Below are positions 1-8,564 of a stretch of 64,000 nucleotides of DNA, piece after piece. The DNA lies in assembly GCA_031285565.1 (NCBI GenBank), contig JAITVY010000098.1, positions 1 through 64,000 on the forward strand, written 5' to 3'. Every line of letters starts with the position of its first letter. The first letter of the stretch is position 1. Source of the stretch: Tannerella sp. Lineage in GTDB: Bacteria; Bacteroidota; Bacteroidia; Bacteroidales; Tannerellaceae. Under the pieces are notes generated by a model that saw only the letters and a program-made list of their open reading frames with translations, did not search any database and was not told where the DNA came from. The position numbers and the translations under genes were made by a program.

Positions 1-94
1 ATTCATGATTCATTCGCGTCATTTTTTTTGCTTTGAATTATAATTCGTTTTAGCTATTCTTTGTAGTAATCAATATCTTATCTGCTTTCACTTA

Positions 95-295
95 CTAACA
101 TTTAGACTTATACCCCTTATTACCAAGCAATTCTCCATATTCAAAAAAGCCCAGATAGACATTATTGAATGATAAAGTCGCAACTCCCAGGATAAGCAAC
201 GCGTGCCTACATATCCTGTATCCTTTACCAGGATCCATCAGCAGCCTGTAAAAGAAAGACTGCTGACCGGGATTTGTATGCTGGCCTGTATCCAC
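95..295 (-). pseudogene. Possible N-terminal stump of a sensor kinase, or small membrane protein
   Basis: A 66-residue reading frame whose ATG lies 3 nt after the stop codon of the upstream surface-repeat gene, so it is probably co-transcribed with it. It holds one hydrophobic stretch (about residues 32-50) preceded by a basic, aromatic segment, which resembles the first membrane helix of LytS-type histidine kinases of Bacteroidetes. All three frames downstream close quickly, so no kinase body follows. I infer a truncated kinase gene, but an intact small membrane protein of unknown function is possible. Weak call. Confidence 0.35.
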
Positions 296-298
296 CCT

Positions 299-1390
299 TT
301 AAAATAGAAAATGCGTTCCTACAGAGAATCCTATATAAACCTGTTGTAGCCTGTCATCAGTATACTTTTTCCAGAGATTATTCTTCGGAAACATATCATC
401 ATTGGCTGTATTACCCGAATTCATATAATTGATACTGGGGCCTCCAAAGATTTCCCATTGGGGAAGTATTTTGAAAGCCGGCATAATACTTAAACCGGCA
501 TGCAACACATTCTCGTCTGAGAAATCAGAGAGTGATTGCAAACGGATCTCATTATTGATACGGAACCGGCTGAATATTGGAATATGGGCGCCAAAACCGG
601 CTTCCGTCACAAAATGCTCTTTATCTGCTTGATAATTATATCCCACACCTATTATTCCATAAAGGATACGTCCGCCTGAGCGAAAAGCTACAACTGTGGA
701 ACCAATCTCATTATAACTAATCCCTACACTCATTTCACCATCCTTGATAATGTTAACCAATCCAACCGGATAGTCATTCTTCTCTGCTATATTTACCAAA
801 CCTGCAAACTGGAGTCCGGTTACATTCTTTGCGATATTTACTAAACCGGAAAATTGTATTCCATTGACATCGTTTGCCACATTTGCCAATCCGGAGAATT
901 GCATGCCATTAACACCACCAGCCTTGTTTACTAATCCCGAAAACTGCATGCCATGCATATTTGCCCCATTTGACAGGTTACAAAGTCCGCTGAGTTGTAA
1001 ACCGCTCATCTCATCAGCCAGATTAACCAAGCCGGTTATGCCTATGCCATTAAAATCACCGGTCCTGTTAAGTAACCCTGATAACATAAAGCCACTGCCA
1101 TTATTACCGGCATAAGTGCCCAGGCCTGCAATGTGAACTCCGCTAATGTCATTCACCACATAGGTACCCAAACTACTAAACGAAAAGGCTGTAATATTTT
1201 TAGATACTCCACCCAGAATACTAAAAGAAACTGCATTTGTATAATCAGATGCTTGTACTCCCTGCGTACTTAACGGAGGAAAAAAGTTTACCTGGAAAGC
1301 TGCTTTTTTTTCTTCACCTTCTTGAGCAAAAAGCCTTGCTGCTACAACTAAAACAAATAAAACGGACAATTTCAATTTTCTTTTCATCAT
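299..1390 (-). CDS. LA_2272-type surface-repeat outer-membrane protein
   Basis: A 363-residue secreted protein. It starts with a basic N-terminus and hydrophobic core ending in FAQ-E, a typical signal peptide. Residues of about 80-220 form tandem repeats of roughly 15-23 residues with the pattern G(I/M/L)QxSGLxNxA, repeated about eight times, as in the LA_2272 surface-repeat family of Leptospira and Bacteroidetes. The C-terminal third alternates hydrophobic and polar residues and ends in aromatic Phe, suggesting an outer-membrane beta structure. Either of two adjacent Met codons could start it. Its function is unknown; a surface role is inferred from the signal peptide and repeats. It lies divergent from the McrB-like gene. 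Confidence 0.7.
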   Translation of the reverse strand: MMKRKLKLSVLFVLVVAARLFAQEGEEKKAAFQVNFFPPLSTQGVQASDYTNAVSFSILGGVSKNITAFSFSSLGTYVVNDISGVHIAGLGTYAGNNGSGFMLSGLLNRTGDFNGIGITGLVNLADEMSGLQLSGLCNLSNGANMHGMQFSGLVNKAGGVNGMQFSGLANVANDVNGIQFSGLVNIAKNVTGLQFAGLVNIAEKNDYPVGLVNIIKDGEMSVGISYNEIGSTVVAFRSGGRILYGIIGVGYNYQADKEHFVTEAGFGAHIPIFSRFRINNEIRLQSLSDFSDENVLHAGLSIMPAFKILPQWEIFGGPSINYMNSGNTANDDMFPKNNLWKKYTDDRLQQVYIGFSVGTHFLF

Positions 1391-1420
1391 AAATTCTTTT
1401 ATTGCTTATGTTTAGTGGCT

Positions 1421-1428
1421 CAAAAGTA
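1421..1428 (-). promoter_or_regulatory. -7 box of the surface-repeat gene
   Basis: On the minus strand this reads TACTTTTG, a full match to the Bacteroidetes -7 consensus TAnnTTTG, about 30 nt upstream of the start codon of the surface-repeat gene. No clear -33 TTTG is visible at the usual distance. Confidence 0.45.
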
Positions 1429-1542
1429 AGGTATGTTTTGGTTATTCCATTTTTTAGTATACCAAACAGGATATTTAGTAGACAAAAAAAGCTCACACGG
1501 AAATATTCTTAAAAATGGTTATCTTCTTTTTATTTAAAACAA

Positions 1543-1550
1543 TATCTTTG
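1543..1550 (+). promoter_or_regulatory. -7 box of the McrBC-like operon
   Basis: The sequence TATCTTTG matches TAnnTTTG exactly and lies 40 nt upstream of the McrB-like start codon. The -33 region is only TTAT-like, so the promoter may be weak or need help. Confidence 0.45.
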
Positions 1551-1590
1551 TCATTACAAGAATAAAATGCTGTAAATACCTATATAGACA

Positions 1591-3474
1591 ATGAAAGAAT
1601 CAGATAAATCAGAAAGCTTTCGAGACGAACTCTCCCATATCTCAAAAGATGATGTGATAAAAATCATTCACGATATTGATAAAAATGGTCTGCCTCCAAG
1701 AATCCGTTCAACTAAATATGATTTGGTATATGAAGGGCAAAGCTATCCTGCGAAATATGTCCTTTCATTAGCATATAACAATGTAACCAGAAAAACAATG
1801 ACTTACGGAGGACATGATGATATCGGCAGAGAACATTTAAAGGGACTCGGATTTACAGTCGAAACCAAACAAAAGCCTTCTCCCAGTTTTTATCCGGTCA
1901 TCCAGAAGTTTATTCGTCAGGCAAATGAAGATAAGAGTATAAAAGTGGCCGGATATCCCAAAGAATATAAAGGCTTGAAAGTAGAAGTAAGTTTTGGAAA
2001 AGGAAATCATGCTCGCATACCTTGGATTAGTTTTTTGTATGAGGGACAATCAACTAGCAATGGCATTTACCCTGTTTTTTTATATTATAGAGAGCTGAAA
2101 ATGCTTATCTTATCATTTGGTGTTAGTGAAACTCACAAACCATCCAAACATTGGGATTTATCTAAAGACATACAATCAATCGAATCGTATTTCTTTGACA
2201 ACAAACTAGGTGCGCCTAAAAGATATGGCAATTCATACGTTTTCAGGGTATATAGTCCGACTTCCGAAATCGAACCATCCAATCTGGATGAAGATTTAAA
2301 CCAAATGATCTCGATCTATAAAAAGATGATGGCTCCCATTGAATCTAAAGATACGGTTCAATCTCCATTGGATGTACCCTTTAATATTCACCGTATTGCA
2401 GAAATACGGAAAACCGGGCTTTTATTTAGTAAAGACCTCCTATATAGATATACTGTTTCCTTATTAACCAAGCCTTTCGTTATTTTAAGCGGATTATCCG
2501 GTTCCGGCAAAACACGATTGGCATTGACTTTTGCCAAGTGGCTCAGCGAAAACGAAAGCCAGGTCAAAGTGGTTTCCGTAGGTGCCGACTGGAACAACCG
2601 TGAGTATTTATTAGGCTGTCCGAATGCACTTGACCCGGGCGCCTACATACAACCCGAAAACGAAGTACTTAATTTTGTAGTCAGGGCAACCAAAAATCCA
2701 TCCAGGCCTTATTTTCTCATACTAGATGAAATGAACCTAAGCTACGTGGAAAGATATTTCGCTGATTTCCTAAGCACCATGGAGTCATTCGAGTCCATCA
2801 CTCTGCATCCTGATACAACAGAGTGGAGTAATTGTGAGATTCCCCCTGAAATTAAGCTTCCACCCAATCTTTATATCACCGGGACAATCAATGTAGACGA
2901 AACAACTTATATGTTCAGTCCCAAAGTACTGGATAGGGCAAATGTGATTGAGTTCAGGGTTAATGAAGATGAAATGAATGAATATCTCTTACGTTGCGAA
3001 CCGATCAAACGTGACGCTATTAATTATACCGGTGCAGATATGGCCGATAGTTTTATCCGGCTCAGCCAGGAATCGGATTTTAATAGTGATAAACAACTTA
3101 ATACGATACTGATGTCTTTCTTTACGGCTTTAAAACAGGCAGGAGCAGAGTTTGGTTACCGGACTGTATCTGAAATGTATCGTTTCATTAGCCTTGCCCG
3201 AAAACTAAACACAGGTTGGAATAATGATAAACTGATGGATATCGTTGTTATGCAAAAGATGCTTCCTAAGCTTCACGGTTCACGTAAGAAGATACAACCT
3301 ATCTTAAACACACTTTGGAGAATTTGTTTGCAACCGGATGCCGGGCAGTTGCTAATTGAAAATGAAGAAGTCGCAATAGACCAACGTTTCCGTTATCCAT
3401 TGTCGGCTACAAAAGTACGTCAAATGTTCCGGAATGCGAAAGATAACGGATTCACAAGTTATGCCGAAGCCTAA
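1591..3474 (+). CDS. McrB-like AAA+ GTPase subunit of a type IV restriction system
   Basis: A 627-residue protein. Residues of about 15-95 resemble the small N-terminal head domain of ScoMcrA-like proteins (motif RSTKYDLVYEGQSYPAKYV). Residues of about 100-225 resemble the MrcB N-terminal domain (DUF3578), which in this family reads modified DNA. The C-terminal half is an McrB-type AAA+ domain: Walker A GLSGSGKTRLA near residue 300, Walker B LILDEMN near 375-385, and the family segment GTINVDETTYMFSPKVLDRA. In known systems McrB binds modified DNA and drives translocation with GTP, calling in the McrC nuclease. The next gene begins on the base after this stop codon, so the two are translationally coupled. 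Two stacked recognition domains suggest a distinct target modification; which one cannot be read from the sequence. Confidence 0.8.
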   Translation: MKESDKSESFRDELSHISKDDVIKIIHDIDKNGLPPRIRSTKYDLVYEGQSYPAKYVLSLAYNNVTRKTMTYGGHDDIGREHLKGLGFTVETKQKPSPSFYPVIQKFIRQANEDKSIKVAGYPKEYKGLKVEVSFGKGNHARIPWISFLYEGQSTSNGIYPVFLYYRELKMLILSFGVSETHKPSKHWDLSKDIQSIESYFFDNKLGAPKRYGNSYVFRVYSPTSEIEPSNLDEDLNQMISIYKKMMAPIESKDTVQSPLDVPFNIHRIAEIRKTGLLFSKDLLYRYTVSLLTKPFVILSGLSGSGKTRLALTFAKWLSENESQVKVVSVGADWNNREYLLGCPNALDPGAYIQPENEVLNFVVRATKNPSRPYFLILDEMNLSYVERYFADFLSTMESFESITLHPDTTEWSNCEIPPEIKLPPNLYITGTINVDETTYMFSPKVLDRANVIEFRVNEDEMNEYLLRCEPIKRDAINYTGADMADSFIRLSQESDFNSDKQLNTILMSFFTALKQAGAEFGYRTVSEMYRFISLARKLNTGWNNDKLMDIVVMQKMLPKLHGSRKKIQPILNTLWRICLQPDAGQLLIENEEVAIDQRFRYPLSATKVRQMFRNAKDNGFTSYAEA

Positions 3475-5928
3475 ATGACCAGTCCTCTTCCCATACCTGT
3501 TTTACTGAAAGATGGTACATCTATAGAGGTTGCTATTTATGAAGAGGTGCCCGATACCCTGTTTATCATCGATGAACAGGATGCTGCCGGTTATGGTGAA
3601 TCACGTTACCAATTGGCAGAAGGCATGAACTATGAATACTGCCTGCCTTCAGGTTATCGGTTCGAAGAATCAGAACTGATCCGCGCGTCTAAAATAGAAT
3701 CAAATAAAGGGCTTATTTTAACATCGATCTATGTTGGTTCGCTAGAGATAAACATTTTGTTCCAGGATGAGATTGCAGGTAGTCTTATGCTTGAAATCCG
3801 TTCGGCAAAAATAAATTACAGGACAGATTACCGTAAAATGATGGAAGATATTACGGCTAAATGTACCGACCTGATCATGCAACAATCTTCTCCCGTTTAT
3901 CAAAACTTCACGGTGGACATAAACAAAGATCCACAAACTCTTTATCAACGGTTTGCATTTGTCGATTCCATTATCCGTTCCGAGCATTTCCTTGATTCGC
4001 TTCACCGCATTAATTCCATGCCGGTAAAACGGTGGGAACCGGTACAGAAGCACAAAAACATATCAAGTATCCGCAATATCAACCATTCGGTTATGCGTCA
4101 GATGATAAATAACAGCAACCGCACTCCTCTTCATACAGGTCATCCTTTGCACAACAAATTCCGGTCATTACCTAATAAAGTGCAAGTAACGGATAAAACG
4201 GAAACAACAGACATTCCCGAAAATCGTTTTATTAAATATGTTATCGAAACCTTTATGCAGTTTTGCCTGTCCATTGCACAGCACTCTGAAGCAGGTAAAC
4301 GGTTAAAAAGAGATGCCTTAGCCAGTGCCGAGTTATTAGAAAGATATTTGTCCCTACCCTTCCTGAGAGACGTTTCGACACTGGATATGATACCGTTAAA
4401 CAGTCCCGTTCTGCAACGAAAAGAAGGATACCGGGAAGTATTTCAGGCATATCTTATGTTTGATATGGCGGCCAGTCTGATATGGCAGGGCGGGGATCAC
4501 GTGTATAAAGGTGGCAAACGGGATGTTGCCGTATTATATGAATACTGGCTTTTTTTCAGGCTATTGGACCTGCTGGAAGAAGTTTTTCATATCAAACCGA
4601 AACCGATTGATGAGATCATCGTTTCTAAAAACGGAGGTTTGGAGCTGACTTTAAAACAGGGACAACTCAAAATGATCGATGGTATATTCATCGCCAAAAA
4701 CCGCAGACTGCATATTGAATTTTATTACAACCGGACTTTTTCCGGAGACCGTAGTTACCCGTCCGGAGGTAGCTGGACCCGCAATATGCGGCCTGACTAT
4801 ACGCTCTCTATCCGTCCTGAAGGCTTATCGCAAACCGAGGCAGAAGAACGGGAACTGATTGTTTATATTCATTTTGATGCCAAATATAAAATAGATAACT
4901 TTCAGTCTATATTTGTAGACGCAGATCAGGATCAGGAAAAGAAAGAGCAGTCTAAAGGAAATTACAAACGTGCCGATTTGCTGAAAATGCATGCTTATAA
5001 AGATGCAATTCGCCGTACTGCCGGTGCTTATATCCTTTATCCCGGTACGGAAAAACGTACGTTTCAAAGTTATCATGAAATTCTTCCCGGACTTGGCGCC
5101 TTTGCGGTATCACCGGTGAATACAGATGATACAGGACTGAAAGAGTTCCTGCTACATATTGTACAACATTTCCTTAACAGGGCCTCACAACATGAATTAA
5201 TTGCATATCATACCTATGATACATTCAAGGAAACACCAGGCCCGGCGCTTCAGGATACGATACCCTTTGATGACAGAAACGAATTACCCGCTATCACACA
5301 TGTGCTTGTTGCTTATTATAAAGATAACACTCACCTGGAATGGATCCTCAAAAACAAACTTTATAACCTGCGGACTGATTACCGTCGCGGAGCCTTAAAG
5401 CTTTCACCACAAACGGTCCGGGCAAACTATCTTTTATTGCATGGTAAAGGGACTATCCATTCCAACCTTATTTTCCGGCTTGACCCCGAGGGACCAAGTA
5501 TTATTTCACAGGCATACCTGGAGGAAAAGAAATATCCTTCCAAAGATATCCATCCTAATTACCTGGGTTATTCCCTTCAAACGTCAAATCCGATCAGTGA
5601 TGAATTCGGACAGGTTAAATGGGATATCACAAAACTGGAAGGTTATCAATCCGGAAGAAACTCCGCCCTGCCTTTTGTGGTAACATTGGAACAGTTAATG
5701 AGGGTAAAGAGTCATACAATACGACTGATGAAATCGAACAATAATCCCCGGAACAAAACTTCCCTGACAGGAGTTGTTTTCGGAATCTATATATTTAGAG
5801 TATTTGCATATGAATATTCTGCTTTCGATTATTTGGGATGGGGTATACTCTTTTTTATATTTGCTATGGCAAACCTTTGGATCATGCATACATGTGTTAT
5901 AAAGTATCGGAAAGCAAAAACAAATTAA
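3475..5928 (+). CDS. McrC-like DUF2357 nuclease with C-terminal membrane helices
   Basis: An 817-residue partner of the McrB-like gene, with no gap between them. The first half matches DUF2357-type McrC proteins, including the segment YEYWLFFRLLDLLEE near residue 360. A PD-(D/E)XK nuclease core is visible as RPDYTL near residue 440 and HFDAKYK near 467. Residues of about 600-755 form a further domain (VAYYKDNTHLEWILKNKLYN...) that may have a PUA/EVE-like fold; this is a guess. The last 50 residues contain two strongly hydrophobic helices separated by a short loop, followed by a basic tail, which is unusual for an McrC. The protein probably cleaves DNA flagged by the McrB partner, perhaps at the membrane. 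The membrane tail could also be a fused small gene or a recombined 3' end. Confidence 0.75.
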   Translation: MTSPLPIPVLLKDGTSIEVAIYEEVPDTLFIIDEQDAAGYGESRYQLAEGMNYEYCLPSGYRFEESELIRASKIESNKGLILTSIYVGSLEINILFQDEIAGSLMLEIRSAKINYRTDYRKMMEDITAKCTDLIMQQSSPVYQNFTVDINKDPQTLYQRFAFVDSIIRSEHFLDSLHRINSMPVKRWEPVQKHKNISSIRNINHSVMRQMINNSNRTPLHTGHPLHNKFRSLPNKVQVTDKTETTDIPENRFIKYVIETFMQFCLSIAQHSEAGKRLKRDALASAELLERYLSLPFLRDVSTLDMIPLNSPVLQRKEGYREVFQAYLMFDMAASLIWQGGDHVYKGGKRDVAVLYEYWLFFRLLDLLEEVFHIKPKPIDEIIVSKNGGLELTLKQGQLKMIDGIFIAKNRRLHIEFYYNRTFSGDRSYPSGGSWTRNMRPDYTLSIRPEGLSQTEAEERELIVYIHFDAKYKIDNFQSIFVDADQDQEKKEQSKGNYKRADLLKMHAYKDAIRRTAGAYILYPGTEKRTFQSYHEILPGLGAFAVSPVNTDDTGLKEFLLHIVQHFLNRASQHELIAYHTYDTFKETPGPALQDTIPFDDRNELPAITHVLVAYYKDNTHLEWILKNKLYNLRTDYRRGALKLSPQTVRANYLLLHGKGTIHSNLIFRLDPEGPSIISQAYLEEKKYPSKDIHPNYLGYSLQTSNPISDEFGQVKWDITKLEGYQSGRNSALPFVVTLEQLMRVKSHTIRLMKSNNNPRNKTSLTGVVFGIYIFRVFAYEYSAFDYLGWGILFFIFAMANLWIMHTCVIKYRKAKTN

Positions 5929-5969
5929 ATAATTCTTACCTTACGACATTTTACAATAACTGATATAAA

Positions 5970-6701
5970 ATGTATCGAGAATATCTACCTGATATAAGGC
6001 TGCAACATCTGATAGAGACCTACTGGGTAAGTGATGGTATTGTAGAAAATTTTCAAAGGGAACAAATCATGCCGGATGGATGCGTTGATATTATCTTCGA
6101 TTTTGATAAAGAGACTTCCGGAACACTTACTTATGGAAAACCTGAGTTAGTGGGAACAATGACTTCTCTTCTTGAAATTACTTATCAACCGAGACGCATA
6201 CAGATGATGGGAATACGCTTTGCTCCTGCCGGAATAACCGCATTTACACAGATTCCAATAAATGAAATTACCAACCGGCATATTGACCTGTTAATGACTG
6301 AAACATTGCTCGATACTGATTTCTATAACCGTTTACCTGAAATGGGAAACATGCAGGAACGAATAAACTACATTAATCAATACTTCATAAAACATTTATA
6401 CAAAGTTTATGCTGTTAACCAACAGATACAATATGCCATTTCACTTATCCGGAAAAGCACGGGACAACTTTCCGTAAAACAATTAGCACAGGAAACATGT
6501 ATGTGCGAACGTCATCTGGAACGAAAATTTAAAACTTCAATAGGAATTTCACCCAAGTTATTCAGTAATGTCGTCCGGTTTCAGGCAGCCCGTCAATATG
6601 CAAAAGCACATCCGGAAGAAAGCCTCTATTCGATAGCTATCGCTTGTGGCTATCATGATCATTCGCATATGCATAAAGAGTTTGCACGTTTCTCCCTCTG
6701 A
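5970..6701 (+). CDS. AraC-family transcriptional regulator, apparently frameshifted near the C-terminus
   Basis: A 243-residue regulator. The N-terminal part (YREYLPDIRLQHLIETYWV, later MMGIRFAPAG) is of the DUF6597 type that precedes AraC DNA-binding domains in Bacteroidetes. Residues of about 135-243 carry the double helix-turn-helix (LSVKQLAQETCMCERHLERKFK and SIAIACGYHDHSHMHKEFARF). The protein stops at once after the second helix-turn-helix. The +1 frame continues with SPSDLFYIKSRFFTQI to a stop at 6739-6741, which is the usual end of such regulators. It lies upstream of two VOC proteins and may control them, but no operator was recognised. Confidence 0.75.
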   Translation: MYREYLPDIRLQHLIETYWVSDGIVENFQREQIMPDGCVDIIFDFDKETSGTLTYGKPELVGTMTSLLEITYQPRRIQMMGIRFAPAGITAFTQIPINEITNRHIDLLMTETLLDTDFYNRLPEMGNMQERINYINQYFIKHLYKVYAVNQQIQYAISLIRKSTGQLSVKQLAQETCMCERHLERKFKTSIGISPKLFSNVVRFQAARQYAKAHPEESLYSIAIACGYHDHSHMHKEFARFSL

Positions 6702-6755
6702 TCTGTTTTATATAAAAAGTCGGTTTTTTACACAAATATGAAGAAGGACACGACT

Positions 6756-6763
6756 TACATTTG
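6756..6763 (+). promoter_or_regulatory. -7 box of the tandem VOC gene
   Basis: TACATTTG is a full match to TAnnTTTG, 20 nt before the ATG at 6783. It lies downstream of the earlier in-frame ATG at 6738, which supports the later start for the VOC gene. No good -33 element is visible. Confidence 0.45.
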
Positions 6764-6782
6764 CATTCAAAAAATTACAATT

Positions 6783-7529
6783 ATGCAATATCAATCATTA
6801 TCTCCGAATATAGGAGTCGCAAATGTAAATGAAACGGTTACGTTTTATACGGAAACTTTAGGGTTTAAACTCGTTTTAAGTACCCCCAACTCAGGAGAGT
6901 TGGAATGGGCCATGTTAAAGAATGGTGACGCTGTGATTATGTTTCAGGAAATGCAAAGCCTGAAAAAGGAGTATCCTCAGTTAACAGACTATCAATCACC
7001 GGGAGCACTTACTTTTTATGTAAAAATGAAAAATATGAAAGATCTCTATAGCAAGCTCAAAGACACATCATTTCTGGCTCTGGAGATGCATAAAACATTT
7101 TATGGCGCAGATGAATTTGCCATTTTCGATAACAATGGTTATATACTGACCATAACAGAGGATTCTACAGAACCGTTAACGATCAAAAACTATGATAACT
7201 TTTTCCTGCCTGCTGAGAACTATAAAGAAAGCTCACGATTCTTTGCAGAAACATTAGAACTTGAAAAGAAATTTGAGTTTTCGGAGCAGGGGATGGTAGC
7301 TTTTAGTATCGGTAAAGAAGAAGCAGCCATCATTTTAAAGGACAAAACTAAATTTCCAGACTCGGCACCCACTATCTGGATGGAGGTAGAAGATGTACAT
7401 ACAATTTATGATAAACTAAAAACATCTATCGTTTTTCTATCCGAACCATTCCGCATCCGGACCGGGTGGGCTGTTGAATTTACCGATCCTTCAGGCAATC
7501 GTCTGGGATTTACGGATTATAAGAATTAA
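6783..7529 (+). CDS. Tandem VOC (glyoxalase/bleomycin-resistance fold) protein
   Basis: A 248-residue cytoplasmic protein with two VOC domains, residues about 5-120 (SPNIGVANVNETVTFYTETLGFKL...) and about 130-245 (ending AVEFTDPSGNRLGFTDY). This fold is shared by glyoxalase I, extradiol dioxygenases and drug-binding resistance proteins. The metal-binding pattern is not clear enough to name a reaction. The start at 6783 is chosen because the N-terminal domain begins there and a -7 box lies just upstream; an in-frame ATG at 6738 would add 15 residues. The next gene, 15 nt downstream, is another VOC protein. Confidence 0.75.
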   Translation: MQYQSLSPNIGVANVNETVTFYTETLGFKLVLSTPNSGELEWAMLKNGDAVIMFQEMQSLKKEYPQLTDYQSPGALTFYVKMKNMKDLYSKLKDTSFLALEMHKTFYGADEFAIFDNNGYILTITEDSTEPLTIKNYDNFFLPAENYKESSRFFAETLELEKKFEFSEQGMVAFSIGKEEAAIILKDKTKFPDSAPTIWMEVEDVHTIYDKLKTSIVFLSEPFRIRTGWAVEFTDPSGNRLGFTDYKN

Positions 7530-7544
7530 TTATAAACATTATAT

Positions 7545-7952
7545 ATGAAAATTAAAGATCTTTCCATTACATTCCACACCAATAAAATAAAAGAATGTGT
7601 TGATTTCTACGGTAAGTATTTCCAGACGAAGGTAGCTTTTGATGCCGACTGGTATGTTATGATACGGCTTGAGAGTGATAATATTGCTCCTATATACCTT
7701 TCTTTCCAGGGCTGCAATGAAGATATGATAAGGGATTCATTTACGGGTGGAATGACGCTTAACCTGATGACTGAAGATGTGGATGCCTGTTATGAACAGC
7801 TTAAACAAACAGATATTTCCTTTTTTGAAGATATTACCGACCACGAATGGGGAGACAGGGCATTCAGTGTAAAAGACCCCATTGGAAACCTGGTGTATGT
7901 GTATTCCGAACGGGAATTACATGATAAATATAAAGACGCCGTAAAAGAATAG
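7545..7952 (+). CDS. Single-domain VOC family protein
   Basis: A 135-residue protein with one VOC domain: STITF-like first strand with VDFYGKYF, a middle segment MTLNLMTEDVDACYEQL, and the C-terminal DPIGNLVYVY strand. It follows the tandem VOC gene by 15 nt and is probably in the same transcript. The substrate is not evident. Confidence 0.7.
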   Translation: MKIKDLSITFHTNKIKECVDFYGKYFQTKVAFDADWYVMIRLESDNIAPIYLSFQGCNEDMIRDSFTGGMTLNLMTEDVDACYEQLKQTDISFFEDITDHEWGDRAFSVKDPIGNLVYVYSERELHDKYKDAVKE

Positions 7953-7964
7953 TCATATGACCGA

Positions 7965-7987
7965 ATAAGGGACATTATACCCCTTAT
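7965..7987 (+). terminator. Weak hairpin after the VOC genes
   Basis: ATAAGGG (7965-7971) can pair with CCCTTAT (7981-7987) across a 9-nt loop, 13 nt after the VOC stop codon. There is no T run directly after it, so termination is uncertain. Confidence 0.3.
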
Positions 7988-8084
7988 AGACATTTACATT
8001 ACGGTTAGAAATGTTTTTTTGTTTTTTTACAGCAACCATATATCGCTTTTACCTGTTATTATATTGAATTTAAAGTCAGCGAAT

Positions 8085-8471
8085 ATGAAATCTATTTTTT
8101 TAAACATTTTTATCGTAATGGCTATCGGTTTGTTAACCATTACAAGCTGTAATAACAGCAAAAAAAGTACGGCATATGATGGAACATACGTAGGAACAAT
8201 GCCCTGTGCAGATTGTTCGGGTATTTATACGGAAATAACACTCTCGGGTAATGAATATTCAATCAAACGCATCTATCAGGGGAAAGGTGATGAAGCGATA
8301 TTTACCGACGAAGGCACTTACAGCTGGGATCCAAATAGTCAAATCCTAACACTTAACGGAGATCCTTCGGAACAATACCGTATAGATGAGGAAACCCTGA
8401 TAGCCCTTGATATGGATGGTAACCCGATTGATGGTGAATGGGCTGAGATGTATATTTTGAAGAAAAAATAG
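8085..8471 (+). CDS. NlpE-like lipoprotein
   Basis: A 128-residue lipoprotein. The start at 8085 gives a basic N-terminus, a hydrophobic core and an ITSC-N lipobox; an earlier in-frame ATG at 8019 would put 22 residues before it. The mature part has the NlpE features: DGTYVGTMPCADCSGI with the CxxC pair, then strands and YSWDPNSQILTLNG. In enterobacteria NlpE is a lipoprotein sensor of surface and envelope stress; short copies like this one are common in Bacteroidetes and their role there is not established. It stands alone between the VOC genes and a bidirectional terminator. Confidence 0.75.
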   Translation: MKSIFLNIFIVMAIGLLTITSCNNSKKSTAYDGTYVGTMPCADCSGIYTEITLSGNEYSIKRIYQGKGDEAIFTDEGTYSWDPNSQILTLNGDPSEQYRIDEETLIALDMDGNPIDGEWAEMYILKKK

Positions 8472-8500
8472 TCATGTAATCCCAAATATAAGCAAAATTG

Positions 8501-8546
8501 TAAATTTCTGATTTTATTCCGTATCTGCAATAAAATCAGAAATTTG
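8501..8546. terminator. Bidirectional Rho-independent terminator
   Basis: A perfect 17-bp inverted repeat, AAATTTCTGATTTTATT (8502-8518) with AATAAAATCAGAAATTT (8529-8545), around a 10-nt loop. It sits between the convergent NlpE-like and lacI-type genes, so it can end transcription from both sides. Confidence 0.75.
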
Positions 8547-8564
8547 TTTATCATAAATATAACG

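Noticed and set aside
1..22. A possible start codon at 22 on the minus strand (MTRMNHE...)
   Set aside because: Only seven codons are visible before the window edge and no ribosome binding site stands before it.
864..1115. A plus-strand frame within the surface-repeat gene
   Set aside because: It is the mirror of the Gly-Leu-Asn repeats on the coding strand.
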